Shown one piece after another: positions 1 to 11,659 of a DNA stretch of 64,000 bases; the first letter of the stretch is position 1; each line of letters opens with the position of its first letter. Below the pieces are notes generated by a model. The model was not told the origin of the DNA. It saw only the letters and a program-made list of their open reading frames with translations, and made no database searches. Location: assembly GCA_963681505.1 (NCBI GenBank), contig OY811974.1:13247565-13311564 (forward strand), read 5' to 3'. Source of the DNA: Eunapius fragilis. Taxonomy: Eukaryota > Porifera > Demospongiae > Spongillida > Spongillidae. Both the position numbers and the translations under genes were made by a program.

Positions 1-828
1 AAACTGTACCATTATGGTTGATGAACAGTTACATAAGAAGCTAAGGGTCTGAACTAGCTGTCCAAAGTGACCAGAATTTGGTAGATGTACTGAATACGCC
101 TCATACTCCATCATTGGTGAAAGATTTTATGGTTATGCAGAACAATAGGTGCATCACATAAAGGGGTCAATAACTAGCTAGTAACACAAACCCATTCCTG
201 TACCACATAGTATTCATCACTAGGACCCAGTATGTGACAATGGTACGTGGTGTCATTGTGGACAGAGGTGATGTGAGAATGCATCTTGGGTGAGTCCCTG
301 TCACCAGGCCTAATTAGGTTAGTTTATACGTTTTATGTGATGGTGATATGTGTTGGTGTGTATAGACGTTTGGTCTATATACAGTGCGTGATGTCCCTAC
401 ATTTTGATTCTTCAATCACACTTACACAAAACCAACGTTGTAGGCTATGTGAGAGATAGTCCCCTAACTAGCTCACATTAGATCTAGCTCTATAAATATT
501 GGATCCAGCATTTTGTGAAGAGGGTGGAAGGGTCCAATCAAAGGTCGCCACACCACGCCCTCTTCAATCTTTGAAAACTGAAATTATATAGTTATACACG
601 TTACATGTACATTGTCCATTATAAATGCAAACTAAATGTGTGCACGTGTGAATCTTTCTGAAAAACCTATAACATTGAGTTGTTAAGCAGTACATGTACA
701 AATCCAATGTATTAGATTAAAATGCAAAACAGTAATTGTTTTAACTTGCATACACAACCAGTGTAAAAAATAACATAAGGTTAAGTGTTACACTTGTGCC
801 ACATCATTTTGCAGTTCTTCCTATATAT
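1..828. other. Intergenic sequence, no gene seen
   Basis: AT-rich sequence without a convincing coding exon, RNA gene or repeat structure. It is the left flank of the nested transposon cluster. Confidence 0.5.
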
Positions 829-1190
829 TAGGCCACTCCAAACTGGACTTTAGTTTCCCGTCCACCCTTCCTCGAAAATATGATGCGGGCGGGCGGTGTA
901 TTTGTATTATTTTATTATTGTGAATATGATTAATTTCGGTGCCCAGATCTTACATCACAGTACTGGAAAGATCTGCGGCTATATTAAAAACTTATGCTGT
1001 TTTTATTAAAGATTTACAAAAAACATGGCTGCCGACTTTCCGCGCGATACCTTTCTTCGCTTACAGTTTCATAGAAGGTGCTAACAGTGAGTGTATCATC
1101 ATGTGTTTCTAGCACTGTCCACGTTAGCAGAGTCTTCTTGCAACAAACATCAAAAACATTGACGCTTATTAAAACCATCGTCGCTATTAT

Positions 1191-1495
1191 AACAAGATAT
1201 AAAAATTTAATTAAAATAAAATTGGTGATGTAGGATTTGTAGACAGCAATTGAGTAAAAAGTAAGGAAACAAGGAATTACGGATATTAGGCATTCATTTA
1301 ATTATAAATATTACATACCTACATTTAGCACAGAATTTCAAGGAGGTAGATTTGCTAAATAATGTAGGTCTGTAATATTTATAATTAAATGAATGCCTAA
1401 TATCCGTAATTCCTTGTTTCCTTACTTTTTACTCAATTGCTGTCTACAAATCCTACATCACCAATTTTATTTTAATTAAATTTTTATATCTTGTT
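1191..1495. repeat. Foldback inverted repeat (about 140-bp arms)
   Basis: The arm at 1191-1330 is nearly the exact reverse complement of 1353-1495, with a loop of about 22 bp. The arms begin AACAAGATATAAAAATTTAA and contain a TTACGGATATTAGGCATTC stretch. The transcript would form a near-perfect hairpin. It is most likely a MITE or foldback element inside the outer TIR element. Confidence 0.85.
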
Positions 1496-2159
1496 TCACA
1501 CATTTTTATGCATGAGAATAAACAAATGAGGAAGTATATACGCATATTGAGGCATGTATTGGGCAACCTAAGAATCATACTCTATCGTAGCACAAGAGAC
1601 TGTTTGATCTGCTCACATGCAATCGAACAGTGGGCAAGGGTGGGGTGCAATGGGCGGAGCAGGGCATGCCTACTCCCAGCTAGGCACTGTACATGTAAGC
1701 CGGGATCCCCCTCTGGTAATAAGCTAAAATTATAATATCAGAGATACATGTATTGAATAATCGTGCCACTGTGCCGTGTCATGCAAGATTACTTTGCATG
1801 GTGAGGAAGTAATTCATCCCGGCGCAATCACATGCATGCTCTTAACTAAACTGTCTTAACTTGGTCGGAAGATCGGTATAGAGATGTTAAGACCACATGC
1901 TGGGACACCATACATGGAATCATGCAGGAAGTTTGTTAGTCCACAAGGCACAACCAGTGTGTAGTGTGAATGTGGTATAAAAATCCCCTCAGGGAGTATC
2001 ACAAGCATATACTCCAATGCAAATTGATCACATTTCATCATGGGGATTTTTAGACACACATACACATATTATGCTGTCATCAACAAATGGTACAGAAAGG
2101 CAAAGAAACGGTGAAAGCAACTAAATCGATGTACAGCCAATTGCCTGATTGTGTCAATG
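1496..2159. other. No gene seen
   Basis: Unique-looking sequence between the foldback and a GT microsatellite. Short open frames here have no recognisable motif. Confidence 0.4.
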
Positions 2160-2160
2160 A

Positions 2161-2162
<2 letters not shown>

Positions 2163-2226
<64 letters not shown>
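2163..2226. repeat. (GT)n microsatellite
   Basis: About 32 uninterrupted GT dinucleotides. Long open frames across it (runs of Cys-Val) are artefacts of the repeat. Confidence 0.95.
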
Positions 2227-2228
<2 letters not shown>

Positions 2229-2384
2229 CAGGTCAGGGGAGGACAACCTTGCTGCAGGAAGGTGTGCTTTCATTTTTGTTTTTGCACATCACTCACTCAA
2301 CCCTTCGCGTTCTCCTTCTTACTTTCTGGATCAAGCCACTGAAGCCAGTAGTGGGCCTTCGCGCTCTCCTTCTTACTTTCAGGA

Positions 2385-2732
2385 TCAAGCCAGTATTAGG
2401 CCTTCATGCCAGTATTGGGCCTTCATGCTATCCTTTTTACTCTCAGGATCGGCTTTGTAGCGCTTCCTGTCGCAAGTCTTTTTTTCATGCGCTTCTTGAA
2501 AACTGTCACGCTCCTCAATATCTTGCGACTCGCCAACACAACAGTCATCCTTTAACTTTGCTTTTCTCTTCGCGACCGACGTGACGGCAGTTTGAAGAAA
2601 ACGAACTAGACACGTCAAGCTTTTGGTACAACCGTGACAACAATTGAATAGTATTAACTGTTCAACCACACGTTCCCGCCCACTTTTATGTCTTCCAAAG
2701 GCCGATAAAATCTGTTGTGGGCTAACTAACAA
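2385..2732 (-). pseudogene. ORF relic with DPE-type repeats, possibly transposon-derived
   Basis: A 115-codon minus-strand frame whose C-terminal part contains the pattern RKRYKADPESKKDS. This resembles the short tandem R-x-x-Y-x-x-DPE-x-K repeats that I associate with proteins near mobile elements in sponge genomes. Downstream DNA (2310-2420) continues similar repeat units in shifted frames, which indicates decay. There is no complete domain and no clear start. It lies within the outer TIR element and could be a remnant of its coding cargo. Function unknown. Confidence 0.3.
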
Positions 2733-3256
2733 AACTAAGTTTGCTAGAGATTGAAATTTGTGTCAAGCATAACTCTCGTTACTAATGTAATAAAGCAAAT
2801 CCAACTCGACAATAAGTTTCTAACTTGTTGGTTCTAGTGCTTCCGCATAACGGCTAACATTATACTTCAATCGTGACAAAGATGCAATGCAATAAACCTC
2901 TTATCCGAGCAAATCTTATCTTATCAGATCCGGAATTAGAAGGAATCGCAAGTTTTAAGGTTCTAGTGTGGGAACGAGTGAGCGTTATCTCTGTTGTCCG
3001 AGCTTTCTAAGCGTCGGCAGTTTTATTACATTGTAGGTAATTGTTGGCTGTATCCAAATACGCTCGCTAAATTCCAACTGATTCTACGTTGCAACGGCAA
3101 TAGTGGAATCTGGTGTTTTGCTAATCGTATTCATCACACTTCAAATCCTACATAGGACCTAACGTAGGTCCTGATAGGGTGCAGGATTTTTAATAAGCAG
3201 ACCATTTATTGAAGTTTACATTTATTAATTATTCAAATAATACAAAAGAATGTCTT
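2733..3256. other. No gene seen; left flank of LTR element
   Basis: Mixed-composition sequence ending in TCTT at 3253-3256, which is repeated just right of the LTR element at 12745-12748 and is its target-site duplication. Confidence 0.5.
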
Positions 3257-3477
3257 TGTAATACGACTCTATGCAACTGACAATCTTTATTTCCACTCCA
3301 AACACATACATACATACAGGTATATAAACTAGCTTTAAATAGTGTTTCTTAAACATCCCTTGACCCCCTATCCCGCGGGTGCAGTACTATGACAGGAAGT
3401 TCAGTTGAGGAATTAGTATTCATCCTCCACAAAGGGTTTAAGGATCTATTCAGAATCTTGCTGTCTATCACATTACA
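3257..3477 (-). repeat. 3' LTR of retrotransposon 1
   Basis: 221 bp, matching 12524-12744 base for base as far as I can read. On the minus strand it starts TGTAATGTG and ends CGTATTACA. It carries an AATAAA (plus-strand 3286-3291) about 35 bp before its end and a TTTATATA box about 40 bp upstream of that, so it has the parts of a compact promoter/polyadenylation unit. Confidence 0.95.
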
Positions 3478-3523
3478 TTCGTCCCATCGTACTTTAAGCT
3501 TGTCCTCAAGCTTAAGATAGGAC

Positions 3524-4414
3524 TTAGTAATACTCAGGAGGTCGTCGCTCACGTTGAGGGTAGCGCCTCTGTGCTTGGTCCAACGTTGGTGGGGCCTCTT
3601 GTCCTTCTAACTCTATTGGGGGCAGGACTGCTGGTGGAACCTCTGGAACAATTTCTGGTTGTGGAGTGGAATCTGCTGGCACTGAGAAGTGTTCGATACT
3701 TGCTGGTTCCCACTCAACCTCTCTTGACAGTGTGCTCTCCTTCTCCCGTAATATGCAGCGCCGTATTCTATTAATGTGCACCACTCTAGACCTCTGTGTC
3801 TTTCTGTGCTCAATTTGCAAAGTTGCTGGGGAGTGAACTTTCTTAACAACCCATCCACCTTCCCACTTTGGATCCAATTTTCCCGCTGTTGGGTTTTGTA
3901 ACCAAACAGCATCACCTTCACAAAACTCCCTACTTTGGGTATGTGTGTCATAATGTTCCTTTTGACGCTTAGCTTCCTGTACTATGTGAATCTCTACCAT
4001 GTCACGTAACTCAGCCATTTTAACCCTAAGGTTGCTGTCATATGAGGTGGGGTCCTCTGCACTACCGTTAGTCATAGATGGCAAAGATGGCAGAACAGGA
4101 TCTCGTCCCATCATAAGGACAAATGGACTGAACCCTGTAGAAGCATTAGATGCTGTTCGGTATGCATATAGTACCAACGGTAGATTTCCTTCCCAGTCTA
4201 AGTCATTCTGTTCTGTATAGCACCGAAGCAGTTGCAACAAGGTTCTATTAAAATGTTCTACCATTCCATCACCTTGTGGGTGGTATGCTGTTGTTCGGGA
4301 CTTGAGGACTCCAAAGGCTGCACATACCTTTCGGATCATGGTGCTCTCAAAGTTAGCCCCTTGGTCAGAGTGTACATATGGAGAAATGGCCATACATCGG
4401 CGGTCATCTTGCAT
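3524..4414 (-). pseudogene. Integrase C-terminal half of retrotransposon 1 pol
   Basis: This frame holds the second half of a Ty3/gypsy integrase. It has the second catalytic Asp in HSDQGANFES, the catalytic Glu region AYHPQGDGMVEHFNR, a GPY-like C-terminal segment with WEGGWVVKKV, and a tail ending RRPPEYY. The first 10-15 codons belong to the inserted element, so the annotated Met is not the native start. The matching N-terminal half lies at 8990-11659. The split inactivates integrase. The stop lies about 46 bp before the LTR. Confidence 0.93.
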
Positions 4415-5095
4415 TTTATTTCAAATTGAATTCTAAATGACCACGGAAAATACTAAAAATTAGTCTGAATTTGAATTGTAGTTTTCATTGCGTTGCAATA
4501 AAGCAATGTTATACAAAAATCAAGACAAAAAATTAATTACCGTTGCAGTCTCGTTCCTGGGCCTGGGAACGCGCTTGCTTGCAATTGCACTGTTCAATAA
4601 CTGCCATTTTAATTGTGCTTCGTTAATAAACTCCTATACTGTAACGTAACAGCAGCCCCCACCCATCCGACAAGAGGTGGATGCGCATCAATTAGCACAA
4701 ACTCGGACGTCGGCCGCGACCATTTTCCAGGGCAGTCTGTTAAACTTAAGCGCTAACCCCTACAGCCTTCGGAACCCCGTAGTTCTCTTTCAAGATATGT
4801 ATGGCTACCGTTTTATTATTTTTTATTGTACGCTCTAAGATACTGTGATGTCACGTTGAGTACCTCATAGCAGGACCTGTACTTTTATAACATAACCCTT
4901 TTTGTGTGGTAGCAATTCATGCATGCAGTGATGTCTATTCAGGGGTCTGGTCCCAGCAAAAAGTTTTTGGGCAAGGTATGGCAAGATCTAGGCAGGAGCC
5001 TAGATCTTGCCATACCTTGGGTAAGATCTTGGCCACGATCTTTGCCAGCATAATCTTGCCACCATGGGCAAGATCTTGTCCAAGAACTGTTTGCT

Positions 5096-5097
<2 letters not shown>

Positions 5098-5166
<69 letters not shown>
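5098..5166. repeat. (GT)n microsatellite
   Basis: Nearly pure GT repeat of about 69 bp inside element X copy 1. It is preceded (4972-5090) by several inverted/direct copies of an AGATCTTGCC-containing motif. Confidence 0.95.
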
Positions 5167-5167
<1 letters not shown>

Positions 5168-5529
5168 GTGTGTGTAGATGTTGCATGCTCATAAGGTTTC
5201 TTGACCACATCACATCAGTAGTGTCATGTTGCATTAACAGATCCCAAATTGATTTGTCACATCTACATTGCATTTCAATTTTGTAGCCAATGTCCCATGC
5301 CATGCCTTACACACACATGTGTGAATCATCATGAAAGTCCCCTGCTGTGCTGAGCCATTTGTGGCATTTGCCCATTGTGGCAGAAATCAGTTTATGTGGA
5401 GAGAACCGAAATGTTCACACTACCAAACAAATTTAACACACATACATAAAAGTTTGATTCCTGCACATGGTAGTGACCTCCATTTTCTTCTCCAGACCTT
5501 ACTCCAATATGGGTTGGTAGGCAGGGCTC

Positions 5530-5547
5530 TGAACACACAGACACACA

Positions 5548-5618
<71 letters not shown>
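5530..5618. repeat. (AC)n microsatellite
   Basis: About 44 AC dinucleotides with a few AGAC variants at the left end. Confidence 0.95.
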
Positions 5619-5619
<1 letters not shown>

Positions 5620-6017
5620 GAGGAGGGGCACATTAAGATGGAAATCTGCAATCAGCAGTAGTCTCCTGGGCAAGTGCCTTCATGAGGGCAGCATCTATTT
5701 CAAAAATCATGTCATACACATTGTCAAAGACAGAGACATTGACATTCAAAAACAAACCCAGAAGCAGTTTTAGAATTATCAGCTCTCTGTCAAATTTGTG
5801 GTTACCTGGACTAAGGTAGTTTACATACTGCTTCATGCTGTGGCCTACAAAACCACGCCTGTGGTATACATGTATAAGATAAAAGGACTAGCATCAATTT
5901 CAAACCCACATGCCTTCCAAGCTAAAATGCCCTTCCTATTTTCAGGACTTACTGCCACACTATTTTCAGGACTTACTGCCACACCATTCTTTATTTTAGA
6001 AGAGACCCATCCATCCT

Positions 6018-6165
6018 GTGTTGGACTGGTGTGTTGTATGTACTGGAATGGTGTGTTGTATGTACTGGACTGGTGTGTTGTATGTACTGGACTGGTGTGT
6101 TGTATGTACTGGACTGGTGTGTTGTATGCACTGGACTGGTGTGTTGTATGTACTGGACTGGCCAT
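6018..6165 (+). repeat. 22-bp minisatellite, forward block
   Basis: Six to seven units of a 22-bp repeat built around TACTGGACTGGTGTGTTGTA. Because 22 is not a multiple of three, all frames look open; this is not coding evidence. Confidence 0.9.
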
Positions 6166-6232
6166 ACCAGTCCAATACACCAGCCCAGTACATATACCAG
6201 TCCAGTTCAACACACCAGTCCAGTACATAATA
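6166..6232 (-). repeat. 22-bp minisatellite, inverted block
   Basis: The same unit as the preceding block but in the opposite orientation (ACCAGTCCAGTACAT), abutting it head to head around 6163. Confidence 0.85.
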
Positions 6233-6404
6233 CACTGTATGTGCTGTGTTGCATGTACTCAATTGGTATGTTGTATGAGGGGGAGGATAGGGGGTGGGGC
6301 ATTGCCCCTGCACCTTTGGTAAAGAGGAAGGGTGGTGGTGAGATACAGTAGACACCAGTGTATCATCCTCAGAATTTGTAAATGTAGGTGAGTGCCCCCA
6401 CCCC

Positions 6405-6410
6405 TACACA

Positions 6411-6449
<39 letters not shown>

Positions 6450-6471
6450 AGACACGCACACACACACACAC
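6405..6471. repeat. (AC)n microsatellite, imperfect
   Basis: CA-rich tract with CACACAGACACG interruptions. Confidence 0.9.
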
Positions 6472-6852
6472 TGCCTTGGAGAAGCCATGGGTTTATATGA
6501 AGCCATGTGTGTGAATAGCTCAGCATATAAACTTTCCAGTGGCCCAGTCCTTACAAATCTATTGAGATAGGGTTTCACTGCATGCCACTATCAAGGCTTC
6601 CCTCCAGTAAAAAGCTACAGACCCCTAGAAATGGACCTTGTACATAACAAAAAAACACAAGCACACACACAGTTTGCTATGACGAAATATGTGAGGTGGT
6701 GGCAAGCAGATAGGCCAGCTAATGCTTATGCCTCTGTACTGCATGTAGGACTCAGGAACTAGTGACACAAACCCACCCATAATCAGAGGCTTCTGGATCA
6801 CAGTGACCACAGTGCCACATTGCAATCCAGTAGGCACATCACACCTACAACA

Positions 6853-7131
6853 TACTCGTCCAGTGCATACACCAGTAAAAACACCAGTCCAGTACATATA
6901 TCACATCAGTCCAGTACATATATCACACCAGCCCAGTACATGAAACACACCAGTCCAGTACATAATACCACATCAGTCCAGTACATGAAACACACCAGCC
7001 CAGTACATGAAACACACCAGCCCAGTACATGAAACACACGTGTCCAGTACATGAAACACACCAGTCCAGTACATGCAACACACCAGTCCAGTACATACAA
7101 CACACCAGTCCAGTACATACAACACACCACA
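6853..7131 (-). repeat. 22-bp minisatellite, second inverted block
   Basis: About twelve units of ACACCAGTCCAGTACATRMAAC, opposite in orientation to the block at 6018-6165 and 0.6 kb away. Unit variants (ATGAAAC, ATATATC, ATACAAC) cluster regionally, as expected for local unit turnover. Confidence 0.9.
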
Positions 7132-7737
7132 TGTAATCGTACATTTGTATGCCACAATATTTGGCTTCATCACATCTGCTACCACACCTCCCTTGATCAC
7201 ACCCACCTGCTGGCTGCACTCCTCTGTGAGGTCTCCCTCCTCTCAATGTACTTGGTGTAGTCCTGTCCTCTGTATATTGTCCTCTTCCATACTATATATA
7301 AACAAACAATATTTTTAAATCATTATACAACAGACTATGAGTTTTGCTGCATAGTACGAGGACATGTACTATGGTAAAATCACCATGGCAACTAGACATA
7401 TGTACGTATACAAATAAAAATTAATAATGCTAATACTGGTGTCTTATATCACTGTATCTGACTGGCCTATAATGGGTTACTGCAAGTGGTGCCCAGTGCC
7501 CAGACCTGGTTCAAATTCTGTGCCTCCTCCACGACACCCCGCTGGTCCCTGTTCTGTTCTGTCTCCATCTCCAAGGTGAGAGTGGCCCCCAGGCCTGCTG
7601 GCTCCGCCTTCTACTCAGACTGGTATGTGTGGGTCACCTTGCTGAGTCTGTCCTTATCTTCGTCACTGTTCTGGGCCTCCTCTGTTGAAGGAAAGTGGAA
7701 GGAGAGGATCATGGAAGGAGGGAAGAGGCAAGGAGAG

Positions 7738-8011
7738 AGAGGGAGGGAGGGAGGGAGGGAGGGAGGGAGGGAGGGAGGGAGGGAGGGAGGGAGGGAGGGA
7801 GGGAGGGAGGGAGGGAGGGAGGGAGGGAGGGAGGGAGGGAGGGAGGGAGGGAGGGAGGGAGGGAGGGAGGGAGGGAGGGAGGGAGGGAGGGAGGGAGGGA
7901 GGGAGGGAGGGAGGGAGGGAGGGAGGGAGGGAGGGAGGGAGGGAGGGAGGGAGGGAGGGAGGGAGGGAGGGAGGGAGGGAGGGAGGGAGGGAGGGAGGGA
8001 GGGAGGGAGGG
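7738..8011. repeat. (GGGA)n tetranucleotide array, about 270 bp
   Basis: Uninterrupted GGGA/GAGG repeat of about 68 units, purine-only on the plus strand. It is capable of triplex or G-quadruplex formation. The long Gly/Arg/Glu and Pro/Ser/Leu open frames over it are artefacts. Confidence 0.97.
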
Positions 8012-8989
8012 GGTAAATAGGCCAACCCTGCAAAGCTAAACTTGCCTTTGGTGAGCATTGATAGCTGGAGATTGAGCTGTGTACTGTGGAAAACAATGCA
8101 GAATGTCATCAAAACAAGCCAACTACATGTACATTCATGTACGTATGCACAAGGTAACACAACAACACACAAGAACTGATTCTTAGCATACATGTACATA
8201 TACATGTACATACTGGCATACGTGCACAGAGAGGGGGAGAGAGGATTCATAGCCACTCACACAACACATGCATACAGTCACACATACACATACAGTACTT
8301 GTTTGCTAGCTGTCGGGTATTCCGTAGCGCTGTCTCGCCATATGTCGCCATAGGGTCCACTCCATACTGTACTGTAGCTGTTAGCTGTGAGATATATGTA
8401 CGTATATATCGGTATTCAATGGAGGGTCCCACAGGTAGCCTTCCAGGTCTTAAACCTCGTGGGATTGATCTCAGATATCGTCGTCTTTGTACCGTTCGAA
8501 ATCGTCCGTGGATTAGGAAGTACCGAACCAAAAGCGAAGAGCCACTAGTACCGTAGTTAAGTTGTTGTGTCATTATAGTGGTGGGTGGGGTCGTAGTTAT
8601 AGACGTCAACACATATTTTAACTACTTACAAAAACAGTTCGGTCTGGGCACGGCTAACTGACGAAAGGGTAGCACGTGATATTATGCGTTTTGTATGTGG
8701 GGTGTGTCTCACTAACCACTCAAGGGAAGCGCGATTTGAAGGCCCTAAGCTCTGAAAAAATAATGATAAATAAGTGCATTGATTACTCTCATATAATCCG
8801 GTGGCACCTAAGGAAAATATTATTTGGTTAGGAAACTATTGATGACTGAATAAGTAAATGAGATAAAATGAATGGACATTGGAAACCTTGCATAATTAAT
8901 GTGGAAGTGCGGATATAGGTACCTACGGTGCGTGAAAGTACTCAAAATATGCCAAATAGTCCCCACATTGCCAATCCGAGAGCACCTAG

Positions 8990-11659
8990 TCAATATAATT
9001 TTTTTTTCTGCAGTTCGATGCAGTTTTCTGAATGCGTCCATACATTTTCTATGGACATAGAATTACGCAATGACCGAATACCGCGTAATCCTTTTGACCG
9101 CCAATTTCTCGATATGAGTATTTCAGGGATCCCAAAGCGTGAAAATAAGTCAATTAGTATCCCAGCAATACACTCTGCAGTCTGGTTAGGCATTGGTATA
9201 GCTTCAGCCCACTTCGTGAAATAGTCTTGTAAGACTAGGAGATAGCGATTGCCTCTACTGGATACTGGCACTTGCAATACATCAACAGCCAACATCTGCC
9301 AGGGGTGTCCAATTGGAATATTCGTCATTGGAACGGGTGTCGGCATTGGTAGCTTGGACCTTTGGCACACCATACAACTCCTGCAGTATAGCTCCGTGTC
9401 CTTGGCCATTCCAATCCAATATGCTGTATGCTTGAGCCTCTGTAGGGTTTTCTCCACACCTTGATGTCCCGAACTTATGATGTCATGGTTGGCCTTGAGG
9501 GCTGTAGGCTGCAATGATAAGGGAACTACTGGTACAATTTTCTCCTTCTCCAATGGTCCAGGTGTGTACTTGCGGCAAAGTATACCGTCAACAACACGTA
9601 GCTGACTTCGAATTCTTGAGAATTTTCGAATAGGATGCTGATTCCAGTGTCGTGGTTGATTGGTTAAGCCAGAAGAAACAAGACGTCTTACTTCATTTAA
9701 TACTTCATCTTTACCCTGCTCTTGTGCAACATCTTCTAACGTGAGTTCTGGTACTGTCACTGTTCCTGCACAGGTGCTAGGAATGGTGGGCACACGAGAA
9801 AGGGCATCAGCATTTGCATTGGAAGACCCTCGTCGATATTTGATTGTAAAATCAAATTCTTGCAGTGCCAGTGCCCAACGACATAGCCTACCCTCCATCT
9901 TTTGAGCAGACAGCCATTGCAGCGGTTGATGGTCTGTATGCAAGACAAATGCTCGTCCAAGTAGATAGTGTCTGAATTGCTTTACTGCATATAAGACTGC
10001 CAAACATTCCCTCTCAATGACACTGTATTGCCTCTCAGCTTGGGTGAGACTTCTACTTGCATATGCTACTACATGCCCATCCTGCTCTAATACAGCTCCC
10101 AAACCAACAGCACTGGCATCTGTCTGCAACTCAAAGTCTTTTGTTAACGAAGGATAACATAGCACTGGAGCCTGAGATAGAAGATCTTTCAATCTCTGGA
10201 AAGCATTCTGGCATTCTTCAGTCCATACAAAGGTGGCAGTCTTTTCAGTCAGATAGTGTAGAGGTGTAGCTATGTCTGCAAATTTTTGTATGTATCTGCG
10301 ATAGTATGAACCTAGACCAATGAATTGTCGTATTTCAGTAACAGTCTTAGGAATCGGCCAATTCTTGATCACAGCTATTTTCTCTTTATCCGGAGACATT
10401 CCTGACTCTGAAAATACATGTCCCAGGTAGTGCACTTTGTCCAGTCCTAACTGGCACTTGGATCCCCTCAAAGTTAGTCCAGCATTGGCCAGTCGCTCAA
10501 ACACCTGCTGTAAATGTTGCAGGTGGCACTTCATACTGGGTGAATGGACCAGCACATCATCAATATAACTGGTCACAAAAGGTAGTCCATGTAATACCTT
10601 GTCCATCAGTCTTTGGAATGAGCTGGGTCCACCTTTTACCCCAAATGGCATCCTGCAAAACTCATACAGACCCATACCAGGACCAGGACAAAAAGCAGTC
10701 TTCAAACAGTCCTCCTCCTTTACTGGCAATTGCCAGTATCCAGAATGTAGGTCGAGCTTTGAGAACACTTTGGATCCTGAGAGTCGGTCTTGAACTTCGT
10801 CTGGCAGTGGCAGTGGGTAAGCATCTTTCACTGTCTGCTTATTCAGCTCCCTATAATCAATGCAGATCCTAACCTCACCAGACTTCTTTGGAACATACAC
10901 AGCTGGAGCAAGCCATGGGCTGCTGCTAACTCTAATGATATTGCGATCCAGCATTTCTGTTAATTGACGCTCGACTTCAGTCCTGTAGTGAGCTGGTACT
11001 CTCCTGGGTGGAACTCGCACTGGTGGATGGTCAGCTGTTGGTATGGTGTGATGAGCTACTGTCGTTGATCCAGGTACTGTTGAAAATAGTACCTCAAACC
11101 TTTTCACAAGATTTCTTAGCTCTGCGGGTGCCGGTGGAATATCATACTCCACCTCCTCTCCGAAGTTTGGAATAGCAATTTCCTCTACTTCATCATTTTC
11201 ACCACCTGCAGTTGAAGCAACATACATGTAGCTTGGTGTTGCATTTGAAGCACTTCCTCGTCCTGATGTGACAGCTAAGCCTCCAACATGGATGCTTACA
11301 GGGTCTGTGCTATAGTCCAGTCGTACTTTGTGCTTGGATAGAAAGTCTATACCAAGTATTACAGGAGTTATTAAACTGTTGGTCACCAGGAACCCGTGCT
11401 CAGTACTGAATTGTTCTAACTGCAGATGTGCTTTAACTGTTCCCATGACAGTCAGTTTATGTCCGTCCGCCGTCTGTAGTTGGGGCATTTGTCCGCTCAC
11501 GATACACTGTTTTGGTACAGAGCCTTTATCAACAAGCGAAACGGAAGATCCAGAATCCAACATGATTCGTACATCGTTTCCTTCCAGCTTTCCATTAACT
11601 ATGGTTACTTTGTCTGTCATTGCAGCCGTAATGTATTCCTGCGAATCGTGGGGCTTCAA
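8990..11659 (-). pseudogene. pol: pol of retrotransposon 1: protease, RT, RNase H, integrase N-part
   Basis: An 889-codon frame. Protease active site DSGSS lies near residue 35. Reverse transcriptase follows, with FSKLDLHSGYWQLP near 299 and the catalytic YIDD at about 365. RNase H has TDAS near 513 and TDHQPL near 575. The integrase HHCC zinc domain lies at about 725-765, then the first catalytic Asp region. At about residue 845 the protein runs into element X, and the remaining residues to 8990 are foreign. The labelled first codon is TTG, not ATG. The frame overlaps the end of gag in the -1 register and stays open about 19 codons upstream, so expression by -1 frameshifting is likely. Confidence 0.95.

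Larger units (their letters stand above)
4375..9116. mobile_element. TIR element X, copy 1 (about 4.7 kb), inserted in integrase
   Basis: The left end reads CATATGGAGAAATGGCC and the right end is the inverted CATATCGAGAAATTGGC, each followed by a GGCGGTC motif. The termini (about 4375-4700 and 8640-9116) are homologous to those of a second copy at 17845-21839. It interrupts the retrotransposon 1 integrase between the first catalytic Asp and HSDQG. No long target duplication is evident. The interior is mostly (GT)n/(CA)n, 22-bp minisatellite and a large (GGGA)n tract, with no recognisable transposase. It may be non-autonomous. Confidence 0.8.

Noticed and set aside
2087-2584. Cys-Val repeat open frames over (GT)n
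   Set aside because: Dinucleotide repeats keep two frames open in each direction; no coding context. Same for 4906-5303, 5331-5673, 6259-6570, 15965-16219.
6018-7246. Open frames such as repeated VLDWCVVCTG on both strands
   Set aside because: A 22-bp minisatellite read in rotating frames; not proteins.
7486-8256. Long Gly-Arg-Glu or Pro-Ser-Leu open frames
   Set aside because: They exist only because the GGGA repeat has no stop in most frames.
10540-10872. Plus-strand open frames opposite retrotransposon 1 pol (also 9249-9464, 11328-11822, 11948-12448)
   Set aside because: Antisense shadows of the well-supported gag/pol frames.
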